From: Phoebastria nigripes
Lineage: Eukaryota > Chordata > Aves > Procellariiformes > Diomedeidae
DNA length: 64,000 bases
Direction of reading: 5' to 3'
NCBI GenBank assembly: GCA_035582835.1
Contig: JAYKAV010002792.1
Location: 685,663-749,662, forward strand
This document shows, piece by piece, positions 11,780 through 23,642 of the stretch; the first letter of the stretch is position 1; each line of letters starts with the position of its first letter. The position numbers were made by a program, and so were the translations under genes. The notes below the pieces were generated by a model. The model was not told where the DNA came from. It was given only the letters and a program-made list of their open reading frames with translations, and searched no databases.

Positions 11780-11799
11780 GACTTATAACGACAACTTAG

Positions 11800-13480
11800 G
11801 CTACTTCAGCCTTTAACGCAACACCAAGTGAGCTGCCCCTCTGACTGCTGCATCCCTACCAGAGCCCCCATTTGCTGCACTTTGTCTTGCTGCATTCCTC
11901 AAGTGCCAGCTAAGCAGACCGTGGAAGCTGAGCACAGGCATCTCTGTCTCTGTGCCAGGTATCACCTGCCCTGACATCCTTCCCAGAAGGTCCCTCTTCA
12001 TGAGAAAATGAATGCCCCAAAACACCTCCAGGCTCTGGGTCACATAGCTTGTGAACACCATTGCAGCTCCATGCTCCTTTCCCCCATATCATCCCCACAG
12101 CACATGCAACTGCGCACAGATGTCTCCAGCTTTGTGCAAGGTTTGTGGTATGGCAAGTTCCTTCTTGCTGTATGTCGTTCCTGCCAAAATGCCTCCCAGC
12201 CAAGGTTCACTTATTGTGCAAATGCTGTAGGCCAATCCAACTCTGCCTCAGCAGGCTTGCTTCTAGCACTGGAGCTTGGTGAAGAGTCTCCTGTTGTGTC
12301 AGGAGCCTTCTGCCACCCGCATCGGCCATGCGGAGCATGTGAATGGCTCGTTTCTGCTCTTTGAGGTGGTTGGTCTTGCAGAGAGAGTAGCTGCATGTGG
12401 CCTCTTTTGTGGCCCCTTCGGGAATGGTTTCCTGTGGGATCCAACCACCAGACCCTTGAGGAAGCCAAAATCTGATATCTCCATGACCAGAGCTGTGGCT
12501 CTGCACATGGTCCTGCTAATCTGCTTGCATCCTGGCCTCTGAGCCCTGGGCAGGAGCTTCCAGCCATGGCTGACAAAGTACTGGGCTTAGTGATGTGCTC
12601 GATGAACCTCACAAGGCTGCTGCCCCACTGCTGCTGACCAAACAGGTTGCCATGCTAGCAGAGATCTCACAATCAACAGCCCTGCTGTGTCACCTTTCCC
12701 CAATACTGGTCTAAGTTGTGCTTGTTGCTCTGGGAAATGTCCTGAGGAGAAGGTCTGCAAAGCACAGGAGGTTGTTTTGTCCGCATGCTGCACGGTTTGG
12801 ATCCCAAAGAGAAGAAGCAGAGCTGGGCCATGGTGGGTGTGGAAGCAGCTGTGGTTTAGGCAGACCAAGTTGCAGCAGGAAGGATGGAGATTGTCTTGGT
12901 ACATCAGAAGGGGTGATCCTCATGGCTTCCTGTAGAAGAGTTTTGCTAGGATGTGGAAGAAGCAGAGAAATGGGTTGGGACTGCTGCAGGAGGGACCACT
13001 GGCTGCTAGAGTGTCTCCTTTTCTGAAGACTGTCTGCAAATATTTGGAGAAACAATGCAGTCCCACAACGGTATAGGTCCCCAGCCATCCCCCATTTCAT
13101 TCCCCTGTGCAGCTGAGCGGCAAGTGCCTGCCCTCTAGCCACTGCTGCTTAGCAGAGAAAATGGTGGGTTTGAGGGGAAGGGATGGTGATTATGCAACGG
13201 AAATAATCTAAAAGCAAAGGAGTACTTTGCTCAACCTCTCTCAAACACTTGCTTAGCTTCTCTCAGACAAAACGTTGCTGTTTGTTTGTTTTGTAAACCT
13301 CCTGTAGCTGACCTGCAGCCTTGATGGATGCCCATTGCTCCAGGCCAAAAGCATGGTTGATCTATCTTCTTGCCCTGCTTGCTCCACTGTGGGTGATGTC
13401 CTGCCCTGTGAGCATCTCTCCAAACAGAGATTCTAACCTGGAGTTCAGAGTGGAGAGGGCCCATTTTTTCCCAGTTAATG
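11800..13480. other. GC-richer block of unknown identity
   Basis: This stretch stands out from its AT-rich surroundings by higher GC content and by many overlapping short open frames of 60-140 codons on both strands. None gave a recognisable domain: no zinc-finger spacing, transposase signature, RT motif or signal peptide could be confirmed. No terminal repeats or poly-A tail are seen. It could be a decayed host gene or pseudogene, an old DNA transposon, or the 5' part of an unrecognised repeat. I do not assign a function. Confidence 0.4.
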
Positions 13481-13927
13481 CTCATTCTAGATTAATATGA
13501 AAGATTTAGCATTTTGAAATACTGTCATGCATGCAGTCGGGACAAAATGTCAGGTGTGATAGAGACAAACATGGTCTATTGGGAATATTTTTCTCTTTTT
13601 TGGAGATAACATTATAAGCATGTCTTAATAATTCTGTATCAAAACTCTTGTACTTCATCTACAATTATTTTAGATTGCATTACAATACTCTATCCATCAT
13701 CTATTTGCTATGGGAACATTAAAGTTGCCAAAATAAGTAATCAGAGGTTAAGAAGTTCCAAAATTAAGATTGTCAAGGCAGGTTTAATTCATTACTTTTC
13801 CATATTCTTTGCAATACTTTTTATTTACGTGTCACTTCATTGTGTCTTACTAATGCTATTATAATACAAGAAGCTGACTCCTTACAGGAGCATTTCTTTT
13901 CTCCAAATGTTTCAAAACCCTCTAATA
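13481..13927. other. AT-rich non-coding stretch
   Basis: Return to AT-rich sequence with no coding frame or repeat recognised. Confidence 0.5.
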
Positions 13928-14007
13928 AATCATAGAATCATAGAATCATTAAGGTTGGAAAAGACCTCTAAGATCATCAAGTCCAACCGATAGAATCATA
14001 GAAAGAT
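13928..14007 (-). mobile_element. CR1 3'-tail fragment
   Basis: The plus strand reads ATCATAGAATCATAGAATC, then AAGGTTGGAAAAGACCTC and ATCATCAAGTCCAACCG, the last 60 or so bases of a CR1 on the minus strand. It is an extreme 5' truncation. The sequence matches the young CR1 copies at 45.5 and 51.2 kb almost base for base, so the insertion is fairly recent. It is followed directly by a second TAGAATCATAGAAAG and a small minisatellite. Confidence 0.85.
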
Positions 14008-14056
14008 GTTATAGAATGGTGTTATAGAATGGTGTTATGTTATAGAATGGTGTTAT
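14008..14056. repeat. 13-bp minisatellite next to the CR1 tail
   Basis: Three exact copies of GTTATAGAATGGT lie at 14008-14020, 14021-14033 and 14039-14051, the last two separated by an extra GTTAT, and a partial copy (GTTAT) follows. The unit resembles the CR1 terminal word TAGAATCAT and probably arose from it by slippage. Confidence 0.9.
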
Positions 14057-17000
14057 AACACTTTTGGCAATGACAGTTAGGCAGATAAAGATTATGAAAC
14101 TCCAAAATAATATTTTAATTATGCATTTAATTAAGAGTTCAGTACTCCTAGAACTGTAAAGCAATCTGGTGTCTAAGAGAAACATAAATTGTATTTAAGT
14201 TTTGTTAAACCATTGAGGGACCTTAGATAAGCCCACTATCAAGAAAGAGAAAATAGAGAGGTATTTTCCTTTTCTTTTCCACCATTTGGAAGAGTGCTTA
14301 ACAACTTAAAGGTGGAAGATGGCGGGTAAAGAAAGGGTTTCATATTTTTAAACGCAATGTACATATGGCTCATCTGTTAACTTTCATACCTTCTATGTAC
14401 TAATACAGGTGTACATCTATTTCATTTAGAGTACCTGCTTTAACTTCCTAAATAAACATCTATTTTCCCAACAGTGTCAATGAGTTGTTCAGAAAGCAAT
14501 TCAGAATTGATAATTAGGAATATACTTCTTGCAAGTGACCACTGAGGTGGCCTAAACCAAAGCTCATATCTAGTTCATTGTATGAGTAACTATGATAATA
14601 AATAGATGGACATGGAAATAAATTAATTATGTGCATTGTGGTGTATTTAAAAAGGAAATGCTGCTTTTATCCTGCAATTTGAACTTGCTAAGAACCACAA
14701 GAGCTCATTTTATTCTCCAAAATGGTGCCTCAAACATAAGGGAGAGAGGCATAAAAGAGCTATCCCATGGATTCTTTACTTTTGTTCTCTATATTGATTT
14801 TTTCTTAGTAAGATATTATGCTGATGCAGCTTGTAAGTGAACTAAAAAATAACATTTTCTCTCTCTCAAAAAAAAAGAAAACCCCACATGTTTCTTCAAA
14901 AAATACCTACTTCATGCCAGGAATCCACCAGAGAAGCATACCACCTAGAAGGATGTTTCTTTCACAAACTTGCAACCAACAGATTAATCCAATTGCAAAT
15001 TTCCCAAATAAATTAATAAAGAGTTTGCCTTGGGCTCATAAATTCATAGTTGTGGAATTAATTGATAAAACTTCTAATTTGTAAAACTTGGTGTTACTCT
15101 AGATGCCATTCAAAGCTCCCAAGAAGATTGTTAAATGGTTGGAGATAAGTAGAAGAATGCTACAAAGCAGGGGTTTGCCTTTGAATGTAGAATAAATAAA
15201 CATTGAAGTGATGCAAATGAAAGCTTAAGAGTTTCTAATCTCCTCCATGGTGATTTAAAGGATAACAATGACATAGAAGCAAGAATTCCTCTGAATAGAG
15301 TATCACAACTTTACAGGTTAATTGCAGAGTGCTGTCCTGAGAAATCTGACAAAACCAAAAGCTTCTAAGACTGCACAATAACTGGCATTTTTCAATACAT
15401 TCTGGTGCAGCCTATAGACTGCTTTGTGTTGATTCTGCTGGTTCTGCTTTCAGAGTATAAGCTCTTTGGCACAACGTATCACTCGTATTTATTAAGTGTC
15501 CTGGAAGCAAATGTTTCAGCTAACCTAGACATGCAACTTCAAACTCCCTGTTTCTGAAGCTGAATGTCATGAAATCATATCTTATGCTCCAGTCTCTGGA
15601 GTGTGAGAGTCCCAGTCTCTACTCCAAAGTAGTCCTTCTCACTTCTGTGTAGCAATCTTGACTTCCTTGAGGAGTGAGGAGACGGAAAAGATAAAAACCC
15701 AACATTTGAGCAACAAAAGGCATACAATATTTTTGATGGCCATTAGTTTTCTATTTTCTCAGCTACATCTTCCCACCTCCTTTTCCTGTGCGCATGTACC
15801 ACACCATGCATACCCTGAGCACACGCACAGATGCCACCCGGTCACCTTCTAGCCTATGGCAACAACAACTGAGAGCAGCATGAGTTTCACTTCACTGGCT
15901 TTCCAAGGGCACAGCTTTGTTTATTCTAGCCTTGAAGCAAAGAATATCTGTGTAGCAAAAAGTCTGCACTCTATCTACCCAGAGCACTCATCTCCTAGAT
16001 GGCAATGGCAGAGATTTCCTAATCATATCTCAGTCTGTATAGGTAATTTCTTATGTTGTACATGTATATTTATGTATTCAGTTAGGTGCTATTAGCATTT
16101 TAGAGTCTAAATGCCTATTTTGATTACCCCAAAAGATGTAAAATTTGGAGATTCATTTACCTGCTTCACATAAAATTGTGCTTCTATGCAATAATTTTTT
16201 ATAATTTTTATTCTGATTTTAGTGTTATTTTAAAAACAAACATTTCAATGTTTCTGTATTTTGTGAGGAAGACCGTGTTTTATGTCATTTTTTTAAGAAT
16301 CTGAATGGAGCAATAGTTTTGGAAAGAGCTAGTCACCATGTAGGCAGTCACTTTGACTCCTTGTCTACACAGCCTCTTAATCCCAATTGCAATATTCTTG
16401 CTATGTCTGTCTTTTTTCATGTTGGAACAGATTGCCAATCATAAAATATATCTGTGCAGTTGACAAATTATCCANAGAAAGCAAGCTGATACCATTGAAT
16501 GTGTCTCACTTGTGACCTAAATCTAGACATAACTCTCCTCCAGCGTGAAAAGCTTGTGCATTAACCCACTGTGTCATCTAACCACTCTCTACTTCTGGCA
16601 AGCTAATGAATGATTCAGTGGTTTTCATGGCTTCAGTTCAACACTATTTCTGCAGCCGGAGACACAGTTTTAAAATATTGCAAATGGAACGCATTCACAA
16701 AAGCTATTGCTCATTAATGCGATTTGTTTGCTGTGCTGTCTCCACAATGGCTTTTTTCCATATTCTATTCATTTTCAATTTCCTATTGTTCTGATACTGC
16801 AGTAATAATAAAATGCTCTATAGAAACTAAGAGGCAACTTCACGTTACTTCAGCATGATCTTGACCTCCATGGAGAAAATATATATGGACTCTTCAAGCA
16901 TTAACTACCTATGAATAAATCATTTCCCTTAACAAAATGTGGAGGGAAAAAAATAATTCAGATATGAAATTTAACCTATTCCATGTAACTCTGATTTAAT

Positions 17001-19748
17001 CTCTTCTGTAGATGGTACTATGGAAATAGTTGGATCACTTTCCTTTATTAGCTCTTCAACACAGAAAATAATTTAGGCATTCTATCCATCCAACCAGACA
17101 TAGTACTATATATAGAAATTTTCTGGTTACTGCAAATCAAATACATGGTATGGAAAAGAACATCTGGTGCTGAAAAGAAAGGGCATTTAAAATGTACGCT
17201 ATTGGAAATAATCAGTGCTTTCCTAAAGTCAGAGTGCATTTGCAGTTCATAAGTACCATGGACCTGGGGTTCCTCCCAGCTGTATCATCCTGTCCTTGCT
17301 CAGTGCTGCCTCAAAAAGGAAACAAGGAATGTGAAATAAAAAGCAGTAATTATGCTGAATGTTATTTAAAAGTAGCAGGCACTGCACATGAGGCTACGAA
17401 GTTTCCTTCTTTCGTTTATTTCAAACTCAATTATGCAGATATAAGGAAAGTGCTTAAGGCCATTACCTGTTTTACTCTCATTGATTTTCAAAGGAATGAG
17501 GGGGTCTAAATTCATTAGAAGCTTTTGGAACTCTCGTTTGTAATCTTCTGTGATTATATAGCCCAGAAAATTAGGGCACATTTTATTACAATACAAAATG
17601 GACGTGCAGCACAGCCATTGAAGATTTATTCTATCAAAAGCAAAGGAACAAACACCTCAAAATTCCACATTAATTCCCAGAATAATGTGATGTTCCCCTT
17701 AGGGAGAAAATTCTACTGTTCAATACTAAGTTATATAAAATACATCTATTCGACATTGACCACATGCTCAGCTCTGTGTTTGATGCATATTAGATTTAAG
17801 ATTATTACCCCACTTTTTTTTCAGATCAGTGTACAGAGACCAATGTTTATCTTAGTGACTACCATCATAGGTTTATAAAATCACCACCAAATGTTTGTTT
17901 ATCCAGATTATCAATGTCATAACAGCCCACCATGTCAGCTTGAGCTTTAAGGTATTACCCAGCTTGAGGAAAGTTAACAACATTGCTTTCAAAATGGAGC
18001 CTTCAATGAGTATTATCAAGCTTAAACATCAAGAATAGATCAACTGTTTTAACAAATGTGATGAAACTTTGGAAATTATTTTCAGAAGCATCCAAAACTA
18101 TTGTGTAGCTCACATTCAGTATCAAACGATGCAGAATACCTTGGTCCCAGCTCATCCCAAAATACTACTTGATTCTGAGAGATGCCAGTGGCCTGATACC
18201 CACCACTTGTGTTACAACTGCATTTTACTCTGGTCTTCTTTGCTAGGAGTGCTCTTCACTTTAGACAAGCCAAGAGGAATGGTACCCTACAGTATTTATA
18301 CAGAGATTAGAAAGAAAAGGAATAGAAATGTTTTAATTTATTTCTATTATTTTCTTAGCCAATTGACCTTAGAAATAATGTCATTTTCTTCCTGTAGAAT
18401 AGCTGTATTTGTATATTGTAATACATTTGTTGTTTCCTACAATTCTCCAGTGAATAAATTGTTACAAATGCTGTTGTCAGGCCATTCACATTTTCTCAGT
18501 ATGCAGCAGGTTTTACATACACAGAATGTTTAATTAATTTTCTGATTAATGGGCTTTTTTTATTATGCTACTGCCATTTGGCAGCTGTTTTGACAAAACT
18601 GCCTTCCTCATTACAGAATTTCTACTTGTGAAAGGAAGTCAACCATAGCAAATGGGCTTATTGAATTATCCAGCTCACCAATTATATAGTATAAAATTAT
18701 TCATCCTGATATAATTTGATCAGGAAAAATCATTTATCTTTAGTAACTGTGTTAAATTAGATATTATTCTGCTGGATAGGTGCAATTTTGCAAGTGTCTG
18801 TACTTAGAGAACTTTTTTTAATTTACTTGAACACTAAGTTATTGCCTATTTTCTGATTTCACTTTGTTATCAAAAAGGTTAGTTTCTGACTAATCGCTCC
18901 ACTGAGCCCAATTCATTCAAAGCTTGAAAAGCAACACTTAGCCATTTTAGAGAAAAATGCCAGATTGATACATATCATTGGCAATACAGTTTTGAAAGAT
19001 CTGTTATAAATTTATTTCAATCTGTTTATAAATCAATTAATCAAAAATCAGTCTTGCAATTTCAACATTATTTATTTGTCTGCTTTGCATGTATTTTGGT
19101 ACTATTGCAGCAATGTTGCAATCAACATTGGCATTGCAATTTTAAGTCCTATTTTATTCAACCTAATAAATTTAAAATTAATGTCATTTTCAATTATTTA
19201 CATCTTGCCATTACCCTACACAATCTCTCTTATTAAAAGACAATGCTTGATGCATTTGAAAAGAAATGTTGTAATGTATCAAAAAAATAAGTGTAACATT
19301 GTTGTGGACTACAGTGAACGGTTGGTTAAAAATAAATACTTTACTTATTATTGCTTAGCTTGAAAAATATTGTCATTTTCCTTATGCTCCAGGACCAATT
19401 TTTCAGTGTAAAACAACCCTGAAATTCTTGCTGAACAGTACAGCTACTGTATATTTGGGGTACACTCATCCGTACCCCAAGGTGTTCTCCAAATATTTCA
19501 CTAAGCTCTTTGCTCACTAGGCAAACTTCTCAAAGCATAAGTGAGTTCTTTATCTCCTCAGTACAGCTGGATAAGCAATGGCACACATACCTGTGTGCCG
19601 GGACATAGGATTGACACCTCTTCCTTTGACCTAATTNCAGTTTTACAGCACTTTCCTGTCCTCTGTGAGTTCACATTCCACACTGCTTTTTCAATGTCAT
19701 GTCGATTCTTCTCTGCTCTCATCTAAGCCCAGTCTGTGCCTTGCTACC
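14057..19748. other. AT-rich non-coding stretch, no gene seen
   Basis: No transposon, RNA gene or credible coding frame recognised. The longest open frame (18069-18533, 154 codons) has no domain and a composition typical of AT-rich non-coding DNA. The parts 16600-16860, 17150-17650 and 18530-19350 have few simple repeats and several ATTA/TAAT homeobox-type words, as enhancers often do, but conservation cannot be judged from one sequence. Confidence 0.5.
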
Positions 19749-20279
19749 TGTAGGAGACCAACTGGCAGCTAACACCAAGGCCAACTTGTAACCCACTGGA
19801 ACAAAGAACTGTTTTCCAATGAGAGGAGACAAAACTTGATAAGGGAGCAGGGGGTGGAGATCCCCTGAGCCTGTCCGAGGAATGTCTCAAACACTCGCAA
19901 GACTGAGGGATGGTGAATCCCAGGAAGGCTCCTCTGTAGAGAGTTAATTGGGTCTGGCCTTGGGAGAAGAAATAGGATGACACCAAAAGTTGGCCAAATA
20001 AGGGAGTATCCAGATAAGTGTTAAGAAAACAAGAACTACTGAAAAACCCAAAGAAACAACTACTTGAACTACGAATGAACTATCCTAATTGGCATACTAA
20101 AAAATCCACCCACCAGCAGGAAAAGCCCCCTACCCAACAAAGCCCCTTTCCCACTGAATATGCNCAGTAAAAAGAAAGGACACTGTGACTTTAAGTGAAG
20201 ACGAGACATACAAGAACCAATAGAAGCAAACTATGAAACTGCCACCGTAGCAGAGGGNCAGTCTGAAGTGAATGGCAGG

Positions 20280-20288
20280 CATAAAAGG
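20280..20288 (+). promoter_or_regulatory. TATA-like box in the second LTR
   Basis: CATAAAAGG lies mid-LTR, a reasonable place for the U3 TATA element. A kappaB-like word GGGACTTTCG follows at 20309-20318 and an AP-1 consensus TGAGTCA occurs at 20708-20714; these are sequence matches only. Confidence 0.45.
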
Positions 20289-20419
20289 GGAAGGCAAGTG
20301 CCATGGGGGGGACTTTCGATCTTTCAACTTTTTGGGGGAACTTGTGGGAACTTTTGAAGGAGCACTCCTGCAGACCTGAGACCCCCATTGACTGGACCAG
20401 CGCTGGAACCTGGACGGTG

Positions 20420-20482
20420 ATCTCTTTCTCTCTCTCTTTCTTTCTCTCGCTCTCTCCTTCTCTCTCTCTTTTATTCTTTTAC
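20420..20482 (+). repeat. CT-rich tract in the second LTR
   Basis: Almost pure pyrimidine (TCTC and TTTC units) for about 60 bases, between the TATA-like box and the 54-bp duplication. Its length is likely variable between copies. Confidence 0.85.
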
Positions 20483-20506
20483 CTTTTCCTGGTAAGTAAT
20501 GCAAGG

Positions 20507-20613
20507 CATAAACTCCCACAGCAGTGGTGAGAAACAGGCTTTTCTGCTCCCCAATTATTTCATAAACTCCCACAGCAGTGGCGAGCAACAGCTTTTCTGT
20601 TATCCAATTATTT
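20507..20613 (+). repeat. 54-bp tandem duplication in the second LTR
   Basis: Two adjacent copies, 20507-20560 and 20561-20613, each begin CATAAACTCCCACAGCAGTG and end CCAATTATTT. They differ at a handful of positions and by a one-base indel, so the duplication is older than very recent or was already present in the source element. Confidence 0.9.
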
Positions 20614-23579
20614 ACCAATGAGCCTAGCTATAGAGTAAAAGTCTTTGCTTATGTACAGACCTTGAGTGTTGTTTCGCCTTATTCCGTACCGAGGGAATTT
20701 GTGAATCTGAGTCACCTCTCCCGCACAGGCGGGACGTGACACCACCCCAGGGATTATCATACCATGTATAACGATAAGCACTCTGCTACTTGTCAGACCT
20801 TACCAATCATTCTTAATGTCTCAATCAACAGAAATGACAGACAGAAGAGTCACAATCATCCTGTACTACACAATGAAGTCATGTTTACCTGGAGGATAAC
20901 CCTATGCCCATTTCCCTTTGGCTTTACTCCTGTTAGTGTCTGATTTATCAAAAGTATGTCAGTGGGTGCTGGAAATATCTGGGATGGTAGTGCCGTGGTT
21001 CTACAGTGACTGTTGTATGCCTGGACTTTGGATCAGCTGGTGCCAGTGTCAGCTGCATCTCTATCGTTTTTACACAGCAGTATAGCTGAGTTGCTGGAGC
21101 CTACTGGTAATGAGACAATTATCAACTCTTAATAGCTGTAGGTTTGTATTGAGTACCTGTTCTAGGATCAGATTATCCTCCATATTGGGATGATCAATAA
21201 TGGTCTGCTAATTGAAAGACACTCCTGTTCTGCCTTCATGCTCTTGCATTGGCACTGGCGCTGAGGTGACAGTCACCTGTTTCTGCACTCTAGTTCCAGC
21301 CCAGTGGGTCACCGTCCTTTTGAAGCTGCCTGGATTACAGATCTGCTGCAAAGTAGGTCAGAACATCCACCATGGTTTTCACTGTGAGTAACTGAGGCCT
21401 GCAAGGCTATGCACCATCTGGTCTTTCTCCCATTGCTATCCGCAATGTCTCTTTTTTTTCCCCCTCCTAAATGCAGATACATAGTATGCTCATTTTTACC
21501 AGAGACACCTTTGGGTCACATATCCTCATTCAGTGTCCCCCTGAAGAGCTGACATTTATTAAAATTAACAAGAGTACTGCATTAATCCATGTCCTTGAAT
21601 ACCCTGATAAGCAGTTCATACAGGTTATCATCATCAGTGCTGGCCATTTCTGGTCTCAGAACTTGGAAGCTGTCTTCCAGGACAAGCAGTCAGAACTCCC
21701 TTTCTGGGGATATAGACATTTATGTTGCTGTCAGCAGCTGTTTTGCTGTGGTTCATGCAGCCTTGTAGCCCACATTTGCTTGCTGCATGCTCATCTGCTG
21801 TACTCTCAGAGAGGTTAAAGCCCCATAGTATTGCCGGAGACTAACTCAATAGCAAGCTGGAGAATGAACAGCTGCTCATCTCAATATCTATACAAGTAGG
21901 GTGCAGGGTCCATCCACCTGGGTAGCTGTAGGAGATAAGGGCAGGGACATCTGAAGGATTTTATAGGTCCTGAGAACAATGCTGTTCTAGTACAGGAAAT
22001 AGCAAAACTTTTAGATTATTGTGGTTATGTTTTGCTTTGCTTTGTGAAATACGCTGCGTATTTTAGCAAGAGACACATTTATTTGACTAATTAAGAAAGA
22101 CACCTTCTTGATAACTTCCTAGGGAAGTTGCAAATCACATCTGAAAACTCTGTTTCTTGAAGTATATCAAACTCATAGCCATCAGAGACAAATAATTTAG
22201 TGTTATTTGTATCAGAGAGATGCATAAGTCATTTTAAATCAGTTTCAGCTTCAAAAAAGGTCTAGTTCAATGTTGCAGTTTGTTACCATCATATGAAAGA
22301 AAGTTTGTAAAATAATTTTAGTGATAAGAAATGTAGAGTCTAGGTTGTCAGTCTTTATCCTTAAAGTTGGGCATAGAGAAGGATTCTTTTGTTTCTAGAA
22401 AGTAGTGTTTTAAGCGATTACATTCAGGAACTAAATTTTCTTTTTCTAGGTCACTGTAGTAAAAGCAGGCAATTTTTCTCTACTGCTCTGTTATTTCCAT
22501 GGCATTCCTGCCTGAACTGTTTCTTGTGCTTTGCTGCTTCTTAAACTATCAGTCAGTGGTAAGATAATAGGTAAGTATGAGTTGACTTTGAACAGTAATT
22601 TTACTAGAAGATGCTTCAAATATGTTTAGGTGACTACCTAATTAACTCTATCCCAGCTGAAACCGGGACACCCATGTTTCTCATGTGAATGTCATCATAA
22701 TCAGATTATGAAGTTTTTGCTTTGCCTTGAATGCAGTTTCTTTCAATTGCTTTCTCATCTTGTATCTCCAGCTTCAAGGATTTCACATTGTTAACAACTT
22801 TATACAGGTCTGTATCTTTGCCTATCATAGCCTTGTTTGTTTCTTTGGAACAGAAGAAGTTTTCTTGCTGGAGAATAAAAGCAGTATTTTTGTTTCTTGT
22901 GATTTAGCCACTTTGCTTTTAAGGATATGAGAGAAAAAGCTTATAGACAGAGGTAACATTTAATTAGACAACTGATAGAGTTGGAAAAAATAAGCAAAAT
23001 TGCTTTCTTGTGTAAACCCAAAACTTTTGCTTTTTCTTTCCAAGTAGGGTAATAAATTACTTGGAAATCTTATCAGATAGGTATGAAGGAGACCCTTCAA
23101 CAGTATTTTGGTTTTCTTGACATGCACATTGAACCAGCTGAGTAACTCAAAGTTCCTGGGTAACTTCCACTGTACTGTGATTCTATGACCATATTCTCTC
23201 CATGGAGTACAAGACCTTGAATAAAAAAATTCATAACCACAAAAATTCCTGGCAGAACTATTTTTTTGTTAATTGTTCATTAATTCCAAATCAATATTAG
23301 GATCTTCCTTTTGTTGATTTTTGTATTTTCCATACAATACTGAAGTTTGGCAGAAATTTCATTTACATAAATGTAGCTGTCTGTATCCTTCACTCATTAA
23401 ACAAGTTGTACAGATGATAAATCTGTTAGCAAAAACAGCCGTCACACAATGCACAGAGCCTTTCTGTGGTGCTTGTGTAAGAAATCACCATTACAGAGTT
23501 CATGACAGAATAAAGTTATTGTTAAATATCCTATTTTTGCCCTTTAATGACTGAAATTGAATAAGTAAACTTACTAAAA

Positions 23580-23642
23580 TTTCAGTCCTTAAAAAGAAAG
23601 GTTGATAAAACTTCAGTCCTTAAACAGAAAAGTGGATGAAAT
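23580..23642. repeat. Imperfect 31-bp tandem duplication
   Basis: TTTCAGTCCTTAAAAAGAAA and its neighbour CTTCAGTCCTTAAACAGAAA start two adjacent units of about 31 bases ending GATAAAA and GATGAAA. Likely replication slippage. Confidence 0.75.

Larger units (their letters stand above)
10946..11794 (+). mobile_element. Solo LTR of an endogenous retrovirus (first family)
   Basis: The segment begins ATGTTAACACACC and ends GACGACAA-type sequence (AACGACAA), with CTTAG directly before (10941-10945) and directly after (11795-11799), a candidate 5-bp target duplication; the exact TG/CA ends are offset by one base from that duplication. Inside are a TATA-like palindrome at 11488-11499, higher CpG content than the surroundings, and three diverged repeats near the 3' end. 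No gag, pol or env sequence is attached, so it is a solo LTR. Orientation is inferred from the TATA placement. One N at 11581. The family cannot be named with confidence; a class III (ERVL-like) origin is a guess. Confidence 0.6.
19749..20741 (+). mobile_element. Solo LTR of an endogenous retrovirus (second family)
   Basis: The element starts TGTAGGAGACCAACTGG and ends GGCGGGACGTGACA, so it has the TG...CA ends of a retroviral LTR, about 993 bases long. It is flanked by CTACC (19744-19748) and CCACC (20742-20746), a 5-bp duplication with one mismatch. Inside, in order, are a TATA-like CATAAAAGG, a 60-base CT-rich tract, a strong splice-donor-like word TGGTAAGTAATG near 20490, and a 54-bp tandem duplication. 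No internal retroviral genes are attached. Ns at 20164 and 20258 mark uncertain bases. The family is not named; the structure resembles LTRs widespread in bird genomes. Confidence 0.75.

Noticed and set aside
11800..13480. Harbinger-type transposase or SANT-domain protein in the GC-richer block
   Set aside because: I looked for such motifs in the minus-strand frames and could not match any catalytic or structural signature, so no name is given.
18069..18533. A 154-codon open frame in AT-rich DNA
   Set aside because: No known motif, no splice or promoter context and a residue composition like translated non-coding DNA; chance is the simplest explanation.
20130..20618. Minus-strand frame of 162 codons across the second LTR
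   Set aside because: It is antisense within the LTR and includes the translated CT tract; not retroviral coding sequence.
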